Source of the DNA: Emticicia sp040253585
GTDB taxonomy: Bacteria > Bacteroidota > Bacteroidia > Cytophagales > Spirosomataceae
Length of the DNA: 64,000 nt
Assembly: GCF_040253585.1 (NCBI RefSeq)
Contig: NZ_JBELAU010000019.1
Coordinates: 25,008 to 89,007, forward strand
Direction of reading: 5' to 3'
The notes beneath the pieces are model-generated. The model saw only the letters and a program-made list of their open reading frames with translations, was not told the origin of the DNA and did no database searches. Of the stretch, positions 48,198-57,445 are shown one piece after another. A program made the position numbers and the translations under genes. Position 1 is the first letter of the stretch, and every line of letters starts with the position of its first letter.

Positions 48198-50654
48198 ATG
48201 CACAAATCTTACATCATTGTTGTGGCTCTGCTCTCGGTTCTTAATGTTTGGGGGCAAGAAAAAAAGAAAGAATTTCGTGAAAACCCTTACGAACGAGCAA
48301 GGTTTGAAAGCGAAATCACGCAAGACCCTGCCACAGGAGTGGTTCCGCTTGAGCGACTCGTTTCGGCAAGAAAAAATCTACAAGAGAAAATCCAAAAAGG
48401 TCGTTTGGCTTCTTCGATGAATTGGTATGAAATGGGACCATCGGATGCGGGCGGCCGTACTCGTGCGTTAGCTCTCGACCCCAATGACATCAACCATAAA
48501 AGAGTCTGGGCTGGGGGAGTAGCGGGCGGACTTTGGTATAATAATGATTTCACCGATGCTAATCAGCAATGGGTGAAAATTAATGATTTTTGGGCAAATT
48601 TAGCTGTTTCTTGCATTGCTTTCGACCCAAGCTCGCCACAAAAAATGTACGTAGGTACGGGCGAAGGTTGGCAAAATATTGATGCTGTTCGTGGGGCAGG
48701 TATTTGGTATTCGGCAAACAATGGCACAACTTGGCAGCAGTTATCGGCAACTGCTGCCAATGCCGATTTTTATTTTGTGCAGGATATTGCAGTAAATACC
48801 AACGGAAAAGTTTTTGCAGCAACTCAAAATGGTGTTTATCGTTCAACTGATAATGGCACAACTTGGCAACAGGTTTTACTACCTACCTCTGGTTCAAGCT
48901 TTGCTGCCGATTTAGAAATTGCCTCTGACCAAACAATTTTTGCAACTTTTGGTAAAATTACCTCTTTGGGAAGTGGCATTTATAAATCAATCGACGAAGG
49001 TGCAACTTGGACAAACATCACGCCCGATAATACGGGAGCAAGAACTGAATTGGCCTTAGCCCCCTCAACTTCGGGAAGTTCGCAGGTTATTTATGCAGTT
49101 TCCACTTACGGAGATTCTCCTCCAAATACTGGCAAGATTAAATGGTTTAAAAAATCAAGCGATGCTGGTAGCACTTGGACAGATATTGTAGCTCCAAATT
49201 TTACATCGAATCAAGGTTGGTATAATCTGATTTTATCGGTACATCCAACTGACCCAAATTTAGTGATTGCGGGCGGGACAAATCTCGCAAAAACTACCGA
49301 TGGCGGTGCAAACTGGACGATGCTCTATTATGGACTTCCGTATCCCGACCAGCACGCCATTGTTTTTAATCCTTACAATCCAGACCAAGTTTTAATTGGC
49401 AACGATGGAGGCGTTTTTGTGTCTAATAATTATGGAAGTGCCGCTACTACCGAGCCAACTTTCCAACGCCGAACCAAAGGCTATAATGTGGCTCAGTTTT
49501 ACAGTGTGGCCGTGAAAAATATTGCAGGAAGCGGTTATGCCATTGGTGGAACGCAAGATAATGGTTCGTTGAGAATCAATCCACCGATTTTTACGCAAGG
49601 GACAGGCACCGATGTAGCCATCTTTAGTGGTGATGGTTATATCTGTTTTATCGACCGAGACAACCCAAATGTGCAGATAATTTCTGGAATTAAAAATGTC
49701 TATGAACTGCATAACCAGAATGGAGATTTCAGCGAGTCTATCGTCATTGATGGTGATAAAGGCAAGTTCCTTAATCCTGCTTCTTATAATGATAAAATCA
49801 ATGTATTTTACTCATATTCCGACACGACTTCTACCACTACTCGCCTTTCAAGAGTGACGGATGTGGGTGGTGGAACTGTCTTGGGTAGCATGACTGTAAA
49901 CCTAAAAATGGACATTACGTTTATGAAAGCTGGCAAGACCGACCATACCTTATTTATTGGTTGCAAAGGTGGTAAAATTTACAAAATAGCCAATGCGGGC
50001 ATTGCTGGTCAGAGCTTTACACAAATTGATAATGCTTGTTTACCTGCGGGAAATACCACTATTTCGTGCATAGATATTGGTGCAAGCGACGATAATCTGT
50101 TGGTGACGTTTTCAAATTATGGTATTTCTTCGGTCTGGTTGACCAACGATGGCGGCACAACTTGGCTCAACAAAGACCAAACGGGTTCGGGTTTGGAAGA
50201 TATGCCCGTTCGGGCGGCAGTTTTTTATCCACTCGACCGTAAACAAGTATTTTTGGCTACCGAGTTGGGCGTTTGGCAGACATCAGACATTTCGGCAGCG
50301 AACCCCAGTTGGCAACCGACAAATGTTGGTTTGGCCAATGTACGCTGCGATGGCTTGGTGTATCGCTCAACTGACCGAGTTTTGACCGTAGGTACACACG
50401 GGCGAGGCATTTACATGAGTACGTTACCACTCCCGCCCAATTGCAATAGTCAGTTGGTGTTAGAAAAAGAAAATCGACTACCCAACGCCACCATCGAATC
50501 GTGGGATTGGATACAAGCCAATGCCAATAACGCCATCAATGCCAACCAAAAAGTAACCTACTCAGCAGGAAAATATATCTTGCTCGAACCAAACTTTGAA
50601 GCCAAACAAGGTAGTACTTTTCAAGCACAGATTGCTGGGTGTTCGGAGAATTGA
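48198..50654 (+). CDS. secreted Asp-box beta-propeller protein with 3-coathanger-stack-like C-terminus
   Basis: The 818-residue protein has a signal peptide (cleaved near W-G-Q) and many sialidase/Vps10-type Asp boxes of the form S-x-D-x-G-x-x-W: SANNGTTW, STDNGTTW, SIDEGATW, SSDAGSTW, TTDGGANW and TNDGGTTW, which suggests one or two beta-propellers. The last about 70 residues (IESWDWIQANANNA...VTYSAGKYILLEPNFEAKQG) match the 3-coathanger-stack pattern of Cytophagales surface proteins. It is probably exported and surface-associated, perhaps by type IX secretion. Catalytic sialidase residues were not identified, so an adhesive or glycan-binding role is equally possible. Confidence 0.85.
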   Translation: MHKSYIIVVALLSVLNVWGQEKKKEFRENPYERARFESEITQDPATGVVPLERLVSARKNLQEKIQKGRLASSMNWYEMGPSDAGGRTRALALDPNDINHKRVWAGGVAGGLWYNNDFTDANQQWVKINDFWANLAVSCIAFDPSSPQKMYVGTGEGWQNIDAVRGAGIWYSANNGTTWQQLSATAANADFYFVQDIAVNTNGKVFAATQNGVYRSTDNGTTWQQVLLPTSGSSFAADLEIASDQTIFATFGKITSLGSGIYKSIDEGATWTNITPDNTGARTELALAPSTSGSSQVIYAVSTYGDSPPNTGKIKWFKKSSDAGSTWTDIVAPNFTSNQGWYNLILSVHPTDPNLVIAGGTNLAKTTDGGANWTMLYYGLPYPDQHAIVFNPYNPDQVLIGNDGGVFVSNNYGSAATTEPTFQRRTKGYNVAQFYSVAVKNIAGSGYAIGGTQDNGSLRINPPIFTQGTGTDVAIFSGDGYICFIDRDNPNVQIISGIKNVYELHNQNGDFSESIVIDGDKGKFLNPASYNDKINVFYSYSDTTSTTTRLSRVTDVGGGTVLGSMTVNLKMDITFMKAGKTDHTLFIGCKGGKIYKIANAGIAGQSFTQIDNACLPAGNTTISCIDIGASDDNLLVTFSNYGISSVWLTNDGGTTWLNKDQTGSGLEDMPVRAAVFYPLDRKQVFLATELGVWQTSDISAANPSWQPTNVGLANVRCDGLVYRSTDRVLTVGTHGRGIYMSTLPLPPNCNSQLVLEKENRLPNATIESWDWIQANANNAINANQKVTYSAGKYILLEPNFEAKQGSTFQAQIAGCSEN

Positions 50655-50656
50655 TT

Positions 50657-50690
50657 TTTGTAGTGTAATCCTAAATTTTCATTAACTTTA
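50657..50690 (+). promoter_or_regulatory. candidate promoter for the STAND gene
   Basis: TTTG at 50657-50660 and TAACTTTA at 50683-50690 are spaced by 22 bp and resemble a -33/-7 pair with one -7 mismatch. The start codon is 28 bp downstream. Confidence 0.4.
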
Positions 50691-50717
50691 TCGAATTAAC
50701 ACAACACCTCTTATCTA

Positions 50718-52562
50718 ATGGGATTAATTTCTTCAATACTTACACTCACTTGGATTACTGAAACTTCTTTAGGATTTATCGGAAATCGGGTGGATGAATC
50801 TTTAGCCAGTAAACTAAACATAATAAAAAAGAGGGTAAAGGATTACCTTTCAGATACTGATATTCCTCTAAATAATGATTTGCAAAAAGCTGTTGAATGT
50901 TCTCATTGGTTGGCTACAAAAGTGTTTTGTGAAGAATTAAGAAAACGAAGTGTTCCATCTGATATATTAAATAGAATTTTTGAGGTTGCTAATCAGCAAA
51001 TCAATTTAATTAAGAGTAAAGATTATATTCAAAACTTGGAAATCAGTAGCTCTGATATTGAGTCAATTATATTAGGAGATGAGCAAAATATTAATGATTT
51101 ATTAAAAAGAAAAATATTAGACTTTCACATAAGAGATTTAAATCACTTACTGAAAGAAAGAGAGAGAACTCATTTAAGCTTCGAGAATTTCGAGCAAAAT
51201 ATTAGAAGTGGACTTGATAATCTTGATTGGTTTAGCTTAGCTTGCTCTTTTCTCAATGATTCACTAACTGGAGATAATAATAAAGCAAAAGATGCTTTTA
51301 ATAATTACTATTTAGCGAAGATTAGTAAAAATGCAGAAGAAAATCAGCAATTACTAATGAGTATTACAAATACCATGAATGGTTTTGTGAATATTATTGG
51401 GAAGGAACGTTTTGAAGAATTTAAGTTATTGGTGAAAACGGAGTTACAGGAAATATCGAATTCATTAAGCAGCTTGCATGATGAAGTGACTAAAGTGAGT
51501 GAATCAATAAAAAATGTTGTTGATAGTAAAAGCTTAAAGAATGAACGCTTTTTAACTGGACTGCCCATTAACTTAAACTTTGAACTTATAGGAAGAGAAA
51601 ACGATTTGAATGGAATCATTAAACGATTGGAATATCAAGATAGAGTCTTGATTTATGGTATGAGAGGGCTTGGGAAAACAACATTGAGCAAGTTTGTTTT
51701 AAGAAAATTACTACTCGAAAACAAAATTGATTATGTTGCTTGGCTTTCAACTGGTAATGATTTACAAGAAGCCTTTTTAAAAGATATAGGAGAGGTCCAT
51801 CTTTCTAAACAAGTAAGTAATGCCGTTAATTTCGGAAGTAGTTCTATTGAAATTATTGAGAGGATAATAATTCCATATTTAACAAATTTAGAAGGCAAAT
51901 TTAAATTAATTGTAATAGATAATCTTACAATCGAACAATTCCCATTTTTTAGACGAATTTCAGAAAAGTTATTTAATTGGAAAATTTTAGCTACATCCTT
52001 TCAAAAGCTGAGTAACCAACGAGATGATTTTGAGTTGAATCTTTTATCTATCAGTGACGCTATTCGTTTATTTTACAGCAATTACAATCGTATTATAAAT
52101 GAGTCTTCAGTTGAACAGTTAGTTTTAATGGTAGGCTTTCATACATTGACTATTGAAATTTTAGCTAAAACAGCAGAATCATTAGATTTAACACCTCAAG
52201 CTTTATTGGAACGATTTGAAGAAAAAGGACTTAATCTTTCTCAATACAATTTAGATATAGAAATAAATCATAATAATGATTTAATAGAAGGCTTATTACC
52301 ATATTATCAGGTTATTTTTGATATTAGTGCACTTTCAATTCTTGAACAAGATTTGTTAGTTAAATTATCTATTTTTCCTTCTTTACCATTCAAAAAGAAC
52401 CTTATTATTTCATTGATTAATACAGATTCGCAAGATAATGATGCGAATATTTTAGCCTTAAAAAATTTAGAAAAACGAGGTTGGATATCCCTGCGAGACG
52501 AAGCATATCAAATGCACCAAGTGATTCAATTGGTGATACAGCAGAGAAATTTTTTCAATTGA
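50718..52562 (+). CDS. STAND-type NTPase (NB-ARC-like), N-terminal part of a split protein
   Basis: The 614-residue product has an N-terminal region of about 280 residues that I cannot assign, beginning with a hydrophobic stretch and ending in a coiled coil (about 235-275). The NTPase follows: P-loop IYGMRGLGKTTLSKF near residue 314-325, Walker B KLIVIDNLT near 396, sensor-like ILATSFQKLSN, a GLPL-like GFHTLTIEILAKTAE, and a winged-helix/MHD-like block ending YQMHQVIQLVIQQR. STAND proteins act as sensors in immunity or signalling. The natural C-terminal TPR sensor is in another frame just downstream, so this gene appears interrupted. The DNA is visibly more A+T-rich than neighbours. Confidence 0.82.
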   Translation: MGLISSILTLTWITETSLGFIGNRVDESLASKLNIIKKRVKDYLSDTDIPLNNDLQKAVECSHWLATKVFCEELRKRSVPSDILNRIFEVANQQINLIKSKDYIQNLEISSSDIESIILGDEQNINDLLKRKILDFHIRDLNHLLKERERTHLSFENFEQNIRSGLDNLDWFSLACSFLNDSLTGDNNKAKDAFNNYYLAKISKNAEENQQLLMSITNTMNGFVNIIGKERFEEFKLLVKTELQEISNSLSSLHDEVTKVSESIKNVVDSKSLKNERFLTGLPINLNFELIGRENDLNGIIKRLEYQDRVLIYGMRGLGKTTLSKFVLRKLLLENKIDYVAWLSTGNDLQEAFLKDIGEVHLSKQVSNAVNFGSSSIEIIERIIIPYLTNLEGKFKLIVIDNLTIEQFPFFRRISEKLFNWKILATSFQKLSNQRDDFELNLLSISDAIRLFYSNYNRIINESSVEQLVLMVGFHTLTIEILAKTAESLDLTPQALLERFEEKGLNLSQYNLDIEINHNNDLIEGLLPYYQVIFDISALSILEQDLLVKLSIFPSLPFKKNLIISLINTDSQDNDANILALKNLEKRGWISLRDEAYQMHQVIQLVIQQRNFFN

Positions 52563-52596
52563 AAAATGCAGAAAATTAATTATTACAATCTCTGTT

Positions 52597-53721
52597 TTGA
52601 TTGAAAAGGAGTTTCAACTAAACCCACAAGGAATAAGCCATATTATTTTAATAGCAGAAAGTATTCGAGCTACTTTCAGACTTGAAAAAGATAAATCACT
52701 ATATGACCTAAATTTTGTTCTTGCTTTATTTTATTTTAATGTTGGTGATTGTGAAAAAGCCAAGAATATATATATAAAGCTATTAGATGAATATGAAGTT
52801 AATAATATGAATTTGACTTCAATATATAATAATTTAGGCCTGATTTATGAAAAACAAGCCCAATTTCAAGATGCCTATGAATATTTTATTAAATCTTTAA
52901 ATCTGCATAAAGTATTCTTTGGTGTTCCTCATGAAGAAGTATCCACTGCGTATAACAGTTTAGGAAACTTCTTTTCAGGACAGAACGAGTTAGGACAAGC
53001 CATGTCTTGCTTGCAAGAAGCTCATAAAATATTATTAAATATTTATGGAGATTTACACCCTAAACTATCGGGAGTTTATAATAGTATTGGGGAGGTATTT
53101 CGGAAAATGGGAGATGTCAATAGTATTAATAAAGCAAAATTTTACTATTTGAAAAGTTTATCCATCCTTGAGAAAGGAGAAATTGGTTTAGAAGCTGCAA
53201 ATGTGTATAATAATTTAGGTATTATTTCTGAAGGAGAATTAAAGAAAGACTATCATCAAAAAGCATTAAATATTAGAAGAAGGATTTATGGTGAAGTCAA
53301 CCTTGATGTTGCTAAGTCTTGGGGTAATTTAGGTATGTATTATTTAAGCCAAAAGGATTTTTTGGAAGCGATAAAGCATTGTGAAAAGTCATTGTCAATA
53401 TTATTAGAAATTCATAGAGAAAAACATCCTGACATTGCAGAATCTTATTTACAATTAGGTTGTATTTATGATGAAATGGAGCAGTTTGATAAAGCTTTAC
53501 AAAATTACTTTAATGCTTCTACAATAATCCCTCATTTTTTTAGTCCCAATCACCCATTGTATATGGAGTTTGCAATTAAAGTTAAGGGTATCCACTTGAA
53601 TCCAAAAGCAATAACATTTTTTGAGGAGAAGATTAAAGATGAGAATTTGGATGAAGACGAAAAGAACTGGTGCATATTTATATTAGAGATAATGTATAAA
53701 GAGCAAAAAAGAACTAAATAA
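52597..53721 (+). CDS. TPR sensor half of the split STAND protein
   Basis: This 374-residue frame holds about seven TPR/TPR_12-like repeats (TSIYNNLGLIYEKQAQFQDA; TAYNSLGNFFSGQNELGQA; AKSWGNLGMYYLSQKDFLEA; AESYLQLGCIYDEMEQFDKA). No ATG precedes the first repeats; the only nearby start is the weak TTG at 52597. The frame is open back to 52537, and its upstream translation (SIEKCRKLIITISVLIEKE) continues naturally from the STAND winged helix, as in intact NB-ARC-TPR proteins. It is therefore best read as the second half of one gene, either frameshifted, phase-variable or translated by frameshifting. Confidence 0.75.
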   Translation: MIEKEFQLNPQGISHIILIAESIRATFRLEKDKSLYDLNFVLALFYFNVGDCEKAKNIYIKLLDEYEVNNMNLTSIYNNLGLIYEKQAQFQDAYEYFIKSLNLHKVFFGVPHEEVSTAYNSLGNFFSGQNELGQAMSCLQEAHKILLNIYGDLHPKLSGVYNSIGEVFRKMGDVNSINKAKFYYLKSLSILEKGEIGLEAANVYNNLGIISEGELKKDYHQKALNIRRRIYGEVNLDVAKSWGNLGMYYLSQKDFLEAIKHCEKSLSILLEIHREKHPDIAESYLQLGCIYDEMEQFDKALQNYFNASTIIPHFFSPNHPLYMEFAIKVKGIHLNPKAITFFEEKIKDENLDEDEKNWCIFILEIMYKEQKRTK

Positions 53722-53845
53722 AGTTAAATTGTTGCTTTTGTTTGATTACTAAGTTTTTTAAAATAGCATAAATACCTCAATGAATTATCTTGAAGAAAAT
53801 CACGGAAATGAAAATAATGTTTAAATTTGAGAAAAAATAAAAGCA

Positions 53846-54472
53846 ATGATAGCAACTAAAAGTCCTCGAACGGTACTTCCTCGCATCCCTGCCAAGAAAA
53901 TACCTGCGTCATTGATTTACGAAATCATTGATGGTAAACCTATTTATTACAAAGGGTATGAAGAAGTAGTAAATGGAACAAAAACAATTGAAGAAGTTAT
54001 GGGTTCGAGCAATTTGCAATCAACAATCATAGAATATTTATTGATGGTGCTATTCAAATCAATAGACCTTACAAAATACCGTGTTTTGACTAATGAAACG
54101 GGCTTGCATTTGAGTAAAAAAAATAACTTATCAGGCGATATTGTTATTTATGATAAGAGTGTTTTACCAGTTAAGTCAGCCGATAAACATTATATTTCTG
54201 TACCACCAAAAATTCAGATTGAAGTTGATATTGATGCTCATTTGGGGGCTTTTAGTACACCTGATGGCTATATTTACACAAAAACTGACAAATTATTACA
54301 GTTTGGCGTTGAAAAAGTAATTTGGCTTATGTCGGAAGGCAAGAAGGTTTTAGTTGCAACCAAAGACGAAAATTGGGCAATAATTGATTGGAACAAAGAT
54401 ATTGAGATAGCCAACGGTATCTCTTTCAATATTGGTCAATATTTAAAAGACGAAGAGTCTCCTTTTGCATGA
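53846..54472 (+). CDS. Uma2-family (DUF820) nuclease-like protein E
   Basis: The 208-residue protein is very similar to protein D at 47.5 kb (IPAKKIPASLIYEIIDGKPI; SGDIVIYDKS; KIQIEVDIDAHLG; KTDKLLQFGVEKVIWLMSEG; GISFNIGQYLKDEESPFA). The PD-(D/E)XK-like D, E-x-D and K are present. It bounds the right side of the accessory segment and is followed by a shared terminator with gcvP. The role is unknown. Confidence 0.85.
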   Translation: MIATKSPRTVLPRIPAKKIPASLIYEIIDGKPIYYKGYEEVVNGTKTIEEVMGSSNLQSTIIEYLLMVLFKSIDLTKYRVLTNETGLHLSKKNNLSGDIVIYDKSVLPVKSADKHYISVPPKIQIEVDIDAHLGAFSTPDGYIYTKTDKLLQFGVEKVIWLMSEGKKVLVATKDENWAIIDWNKDIEIANGISFNIGQYLKDEESPFA

Positions 54473-54485
54473 GATTTTTTCAATA

Positions 54486-54520
54486 AAAAAGGGTCTGAAA
54501 ATTACTTTCAGACCCTTTTT
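54486..54520. terminator. bidirectional terminator between Uma2 gene and gcvP
   Basis: AAAAAGGGTCTGAAA and TTTCAGACCCTTTTT form a perfect 15-bp stem with a 5-base loop, flanked by A and T runs, between convergent genes. Confidence 0.9.
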
Positions 54521-54531
54521 GTATCTAATAT

Positions 54532-57411
54532 TTATGAATTCTCAGCATAAGCCTCCACAGGCTCACAAGCACAAATGAGGTTTCTGTCGCCATAAGCAGA
54601 GTCGATGCGGCTAACTGTTGCCCAGAATTTATTGGCTTTTACGTAAGTTAGTGGGTAAGCCGCTTTTTCTTTTGAATATGGTCTTGTCCATTCTTCTACC
54701 AATACAACAGGAGCTGTATGTGGAGCATGTTTCAACACATTATTTGCTTTATCGGTTTTTCCTTCTTCAATCTCACGAATTTCTTCACGGATACTCAAAA
54801 GTGCATCGCAGAAACGGTCGAGTTCAGCTTTCGATTCTGATTCAGTTGGCTCAATCATAATTGTTCCAGCAACTGGGAACGAAAGCGTAGGAGCGTGGAA
54901 ATTATAATCCATCAAGCGTTTCGCTACGTCTTCGGCCTCAACACCTGCTGAAGTTTTGAACTGACGCAAATCAACAATCATTTCGTGGGCACAACGTCCG
55001 CTATCAGCTGTGTAAAGAATTTGGTATTCGCCTTCCAAACGTGATTTGATATAATTGGCATTCAAAATCGCATTTTTAGTGGCATTTGTTAAGCCTTCAC
55101 CACCCATCATGGCAATATAAGCGTACGAAATAGTCAAAATACTTGCACTTCCGTAAGGAGCAGCCGAGATTCCGTGAATACCTGATTTTCCACCCATATC
55201 CACAACGGCATTCGTTGGTAAAAACTCAGCTAAGTGCTGTGCTACACCGATTGGTCCCATGCCTGGACCACCGCCACCGTGGGGAATACAGAATGTTTTG
55301 TGTAGGTTGAGGTGACAAACATCCGCCCCGATAGTTGCTGGCGAAGTCAAACCAACTTGGGCGTTCATGTTTGCACCATCCATATAAACTTGTCCACCAT
55401 GCGAGTGAATCAAGCTACAAATCTCTATGATAGATTCTTCAAAAACACCGTGTGTCGAAGGGTAAGTAACCATCAAACAAGCCAAGTTTGCTGAATACTG
55501 TTCGGCTTTTGCTTTCAAATCTGCAACGTCAATGTTTCCTTTTTCATCACATTTACTCACAACCACTTGCATACCTGCCATTACGGCCGATGCTGGGTTT
55601 GTACCATGAGCCGATGATGGAATTAAAGCAATATTACGGTGTGAATCTCCACGACTTTCGTGGTAAGCACGAATCACCATCAAACCAGCGTATTCACCTT
55701 GAGCTCCCGAATTTGGTTGCAACGACATCTGAGCAAAGCCTGTTACTTCACACAACCAATCGTTTAAGTTTTTGAATAATTCTTGATAACCTTCGGTTTG
55801 GTCTTTTGGAGCAAATGGGTGTATTTGACCGAATTCTGGCCAAGTTACAGGAATCATCTCGGCTGTAGCGTTGAGTTTCATGGTGCAACTTCCCAACGAA
55901 ATCATTGAGTGAACCAACGATAAGTCTTTGTTTTCCAAAGATTTTAGGTAACGCAACATTTCGTGTTCGGTGTGGTAGCTACTAAACACGGGGTGAGTCA
56001 TGAAATCGGAAGTACGGTTTAGACCTACGCCAAAACCAATTTCAACCTCAGATTTTAAGTTGATTTTTGTGCTTTTTCCACCCGCTTCGGCAAAAATATT
56101 TAGAAGTTGCTCAACGTCTTTGATGGTTTTTCTTTCATCGAAAGAAACTCCCACATTGCCATTGGTGTAGTAACGAAGATTCACTTCATGTTTCTCGGCA
56201 ATTGCCTTGATTTTGCTGTTGTCTTCGGTATGAATCGTTATGGTATCGAAATAGTTTTTATTTAATACTTGATAGTCGAGTCCTTCAACTGATTCAGCAA
56301 AAAGTTTGGTCAAACCATTGATTTTCGCTGCAATATTTGTCAAACCTTTTGGCCCGTGATATACACCGTAAGCCGAAGCCATCACAGATAATAAAACTTG
56401 GGCAGTACAAATATTTGAAGTTGCTTTTTCACGACGGATGTGTTGCTCACGCGTTTGCAAAGCCATACGCAAAGCACGATTGCCTTGTGCATCAACCGAA
56501 ACACCAATAATACGCCCTGGGATTTGGCGTTTGAAACTATCTTTTGTAGCAAAAAAAGCCGCATGAGGGCCACCATAACCCATCGGCACTCCCAAACGTT
56601 GGGCTGAACCAACTACTACATCAGCACCCATTTCGCCTGGGGGAGTAAGGAGTGTTAATGACAATAAATCGGCCGCTACGGCAGTAAATACATTCAATTC
56701 GTGAGCCGCAGCAATCAAATCAGTATAGTCATATACCTCGCCATTGGTGGCTGGGTATTGCAATAAAATTCCGTATAAATCTTCGTTGGTTAAATCATAA
56801 GTTGCGTGATTACCAACCACAACATTAATTCCCAAAGGTTTTGCACGACCAATCACCAAATCAATTGTTTGTGGGTGACAAAGCTCTGAAACGAAGAAAG
56901 TTTGGGCATTTTTCTTGGCAGCTGGACGCACACTGTGAAGCATCGTCATGGCTTCGGCGGCAGCAGTACCTTCATCAAGCAAAGAAGCGTTGGCAATTTC
57001 CATTCCCGTTAGCTCAATCACCATTGTTTGGAAATTCAACAACATTTCTAAACGTCCTTGTGCGATTTCGGCCTGATAAGGCGTGTAGGCAGTGTACCAC
57101 GCTGGATTTTCGAGTATATTTCTTAAAATCACATTTGGCACAACGGTGTCATAATAGCCAGTACCAATAAATGACTTATAAACTTTGTTTTTTTGAGCCA
57201 ATGCTTTGAAGTCAGCTAAAAAATCAACTTCCGACTTTGCTTCTGGCAAATTGAGTGGATTTTTTAAACGGATTCCAGCAGGAACAGTTTCGTTGATGAG
57301 TGTTTCGAGCGAATCAACACCAATTTTTTGTAACATTGATTGGAGTTCGATTTCACTCTTGCCGTGGTGACGACTTTCAAAGGATTCTTGCGTAATAAGG
57401 TTTACTTTCAT
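54532..57411 (-). CDS. gcvP: glycine dehydrogenase (decarboxylating), P-protein
   Basis: The 959-residue length is that of the fused (homodimeric) P-protein. Both halves are present: TGYYDTVVPNVILRNILENP and YTPYQAEIAQGRLEMLLNFQ in the first, PNSGAQGEYAGLMVI and the PLP lysine in LNLHKTFCIPHGGGGPGMGP in the second. It decarboxylates glycine and loads the aminomethyl group onto GcvH. gcvT and gcvH are not in the window. No glycine riboswitch was recognised upstream; CAAATATA at 57510-57517 could be a minus-strand -7 box. Confidence 0.97.
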   Translation of the reverse strand: MKVNLITQESFESRHHGKSEIELQSMLQKIGVDSLETLINETVPAGIRLKNPLNLPEAKSEVDFLADFKALAQKNKVYKSFIGTGYYDTVVPNVILRNILENPAWYTAYTPYQAEIAQGRLEMLLNFQTMVIELTGMEIANASLLDEGTAAAEAMTMLHSVRPAAKKNAQTFFVSELCHPQTIDLVIGRAKPLGINVVVGNHATYDLTNEDLYGILLQYPATNGEVYDYTDLIAAAHELNVFTAVAADLLSLTLLTPPGEMGADVVVGSAQRLGVPMGYGGPHAAFFATKDSFKRQIPGRIIGVSVDAQGNRALRMALQTREQHIRREKATSNICTAQVLLSVMASAYGVYHGPKGLTNIAAKINGLTKLFAESVEGLDYQVLNKNYFDTITIHTEDNSKIKAIAEKHEVNLRYYTNGNVGVSFDERKTIKDVEQLLNIFAEAGGKSTKINLKSEVEIGFGVGLNRTSDFMTHPVFSSYHTEHEMLRYLKSLENKDLSLVHSMISLGSCTMKLNATAEMIPVTWPEFGQIHPFAPKDQTEGYQELFKNLNDWLCEVTGFAQMSLQPNSGAQGEYAGLMVIRAYHESRGDSHRNIALIPSSAHGTNPASAVMAGMQVVVSKCDEKGNIDVADLKAKAEQYSANLACLMVTYPSTHGVFEESIIEICSLIHSHGGQVYMDGANMNAQVGLTSPATIGADVCHLNLHKTFCIPHGGGGPGMGPIGVAQHLAEFLPTNAVVDMGGKSGIHGISAAPYGSASILTISYAYIAMMGGEGLTNATKNAILNANYIKSRLEGEYQILYTADSGRCAHEMIVDLRQFKTSAGVEAEDVAKRLMDYNFHAPTLSFPVAGTIMIEPTESESKAELDRFCDALLSIREEIREIEEGKTDKANNVLKHAPHTAPVVLVEEWTRPYSKEKAAYPLTYVKANKFWATVSRIDSAYGDRNLICACEPVEAYAENS

Positions 57412-57416
57412 CGGTG

Positions 57417-57445
57417 AAAAACCCCCTGCCCCTGAAGGGGAGTTT
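57417..57445 (-). repeat. C-rich palindromic repeat before the gcvP start, copy 2
   Basis: AAAAACCCCCTGCCCCTGAA then GGGGAGTTT form a CCCCT/AGGGG hairpin (57429-57440). On the mRNA strand it ends a few bases before the gcvP ATG, in the same orientation and place as the copy before fsa. Confidence 0.7.

Noticed and set aside
48198..50654. Sialidase assignment for the Asp-box protein
   Set aside because: Asp boxes also occur in Vps10-like and photosystem-assembly-type propellers; the arginine triad and other catalytic residues of sialidases were not found.
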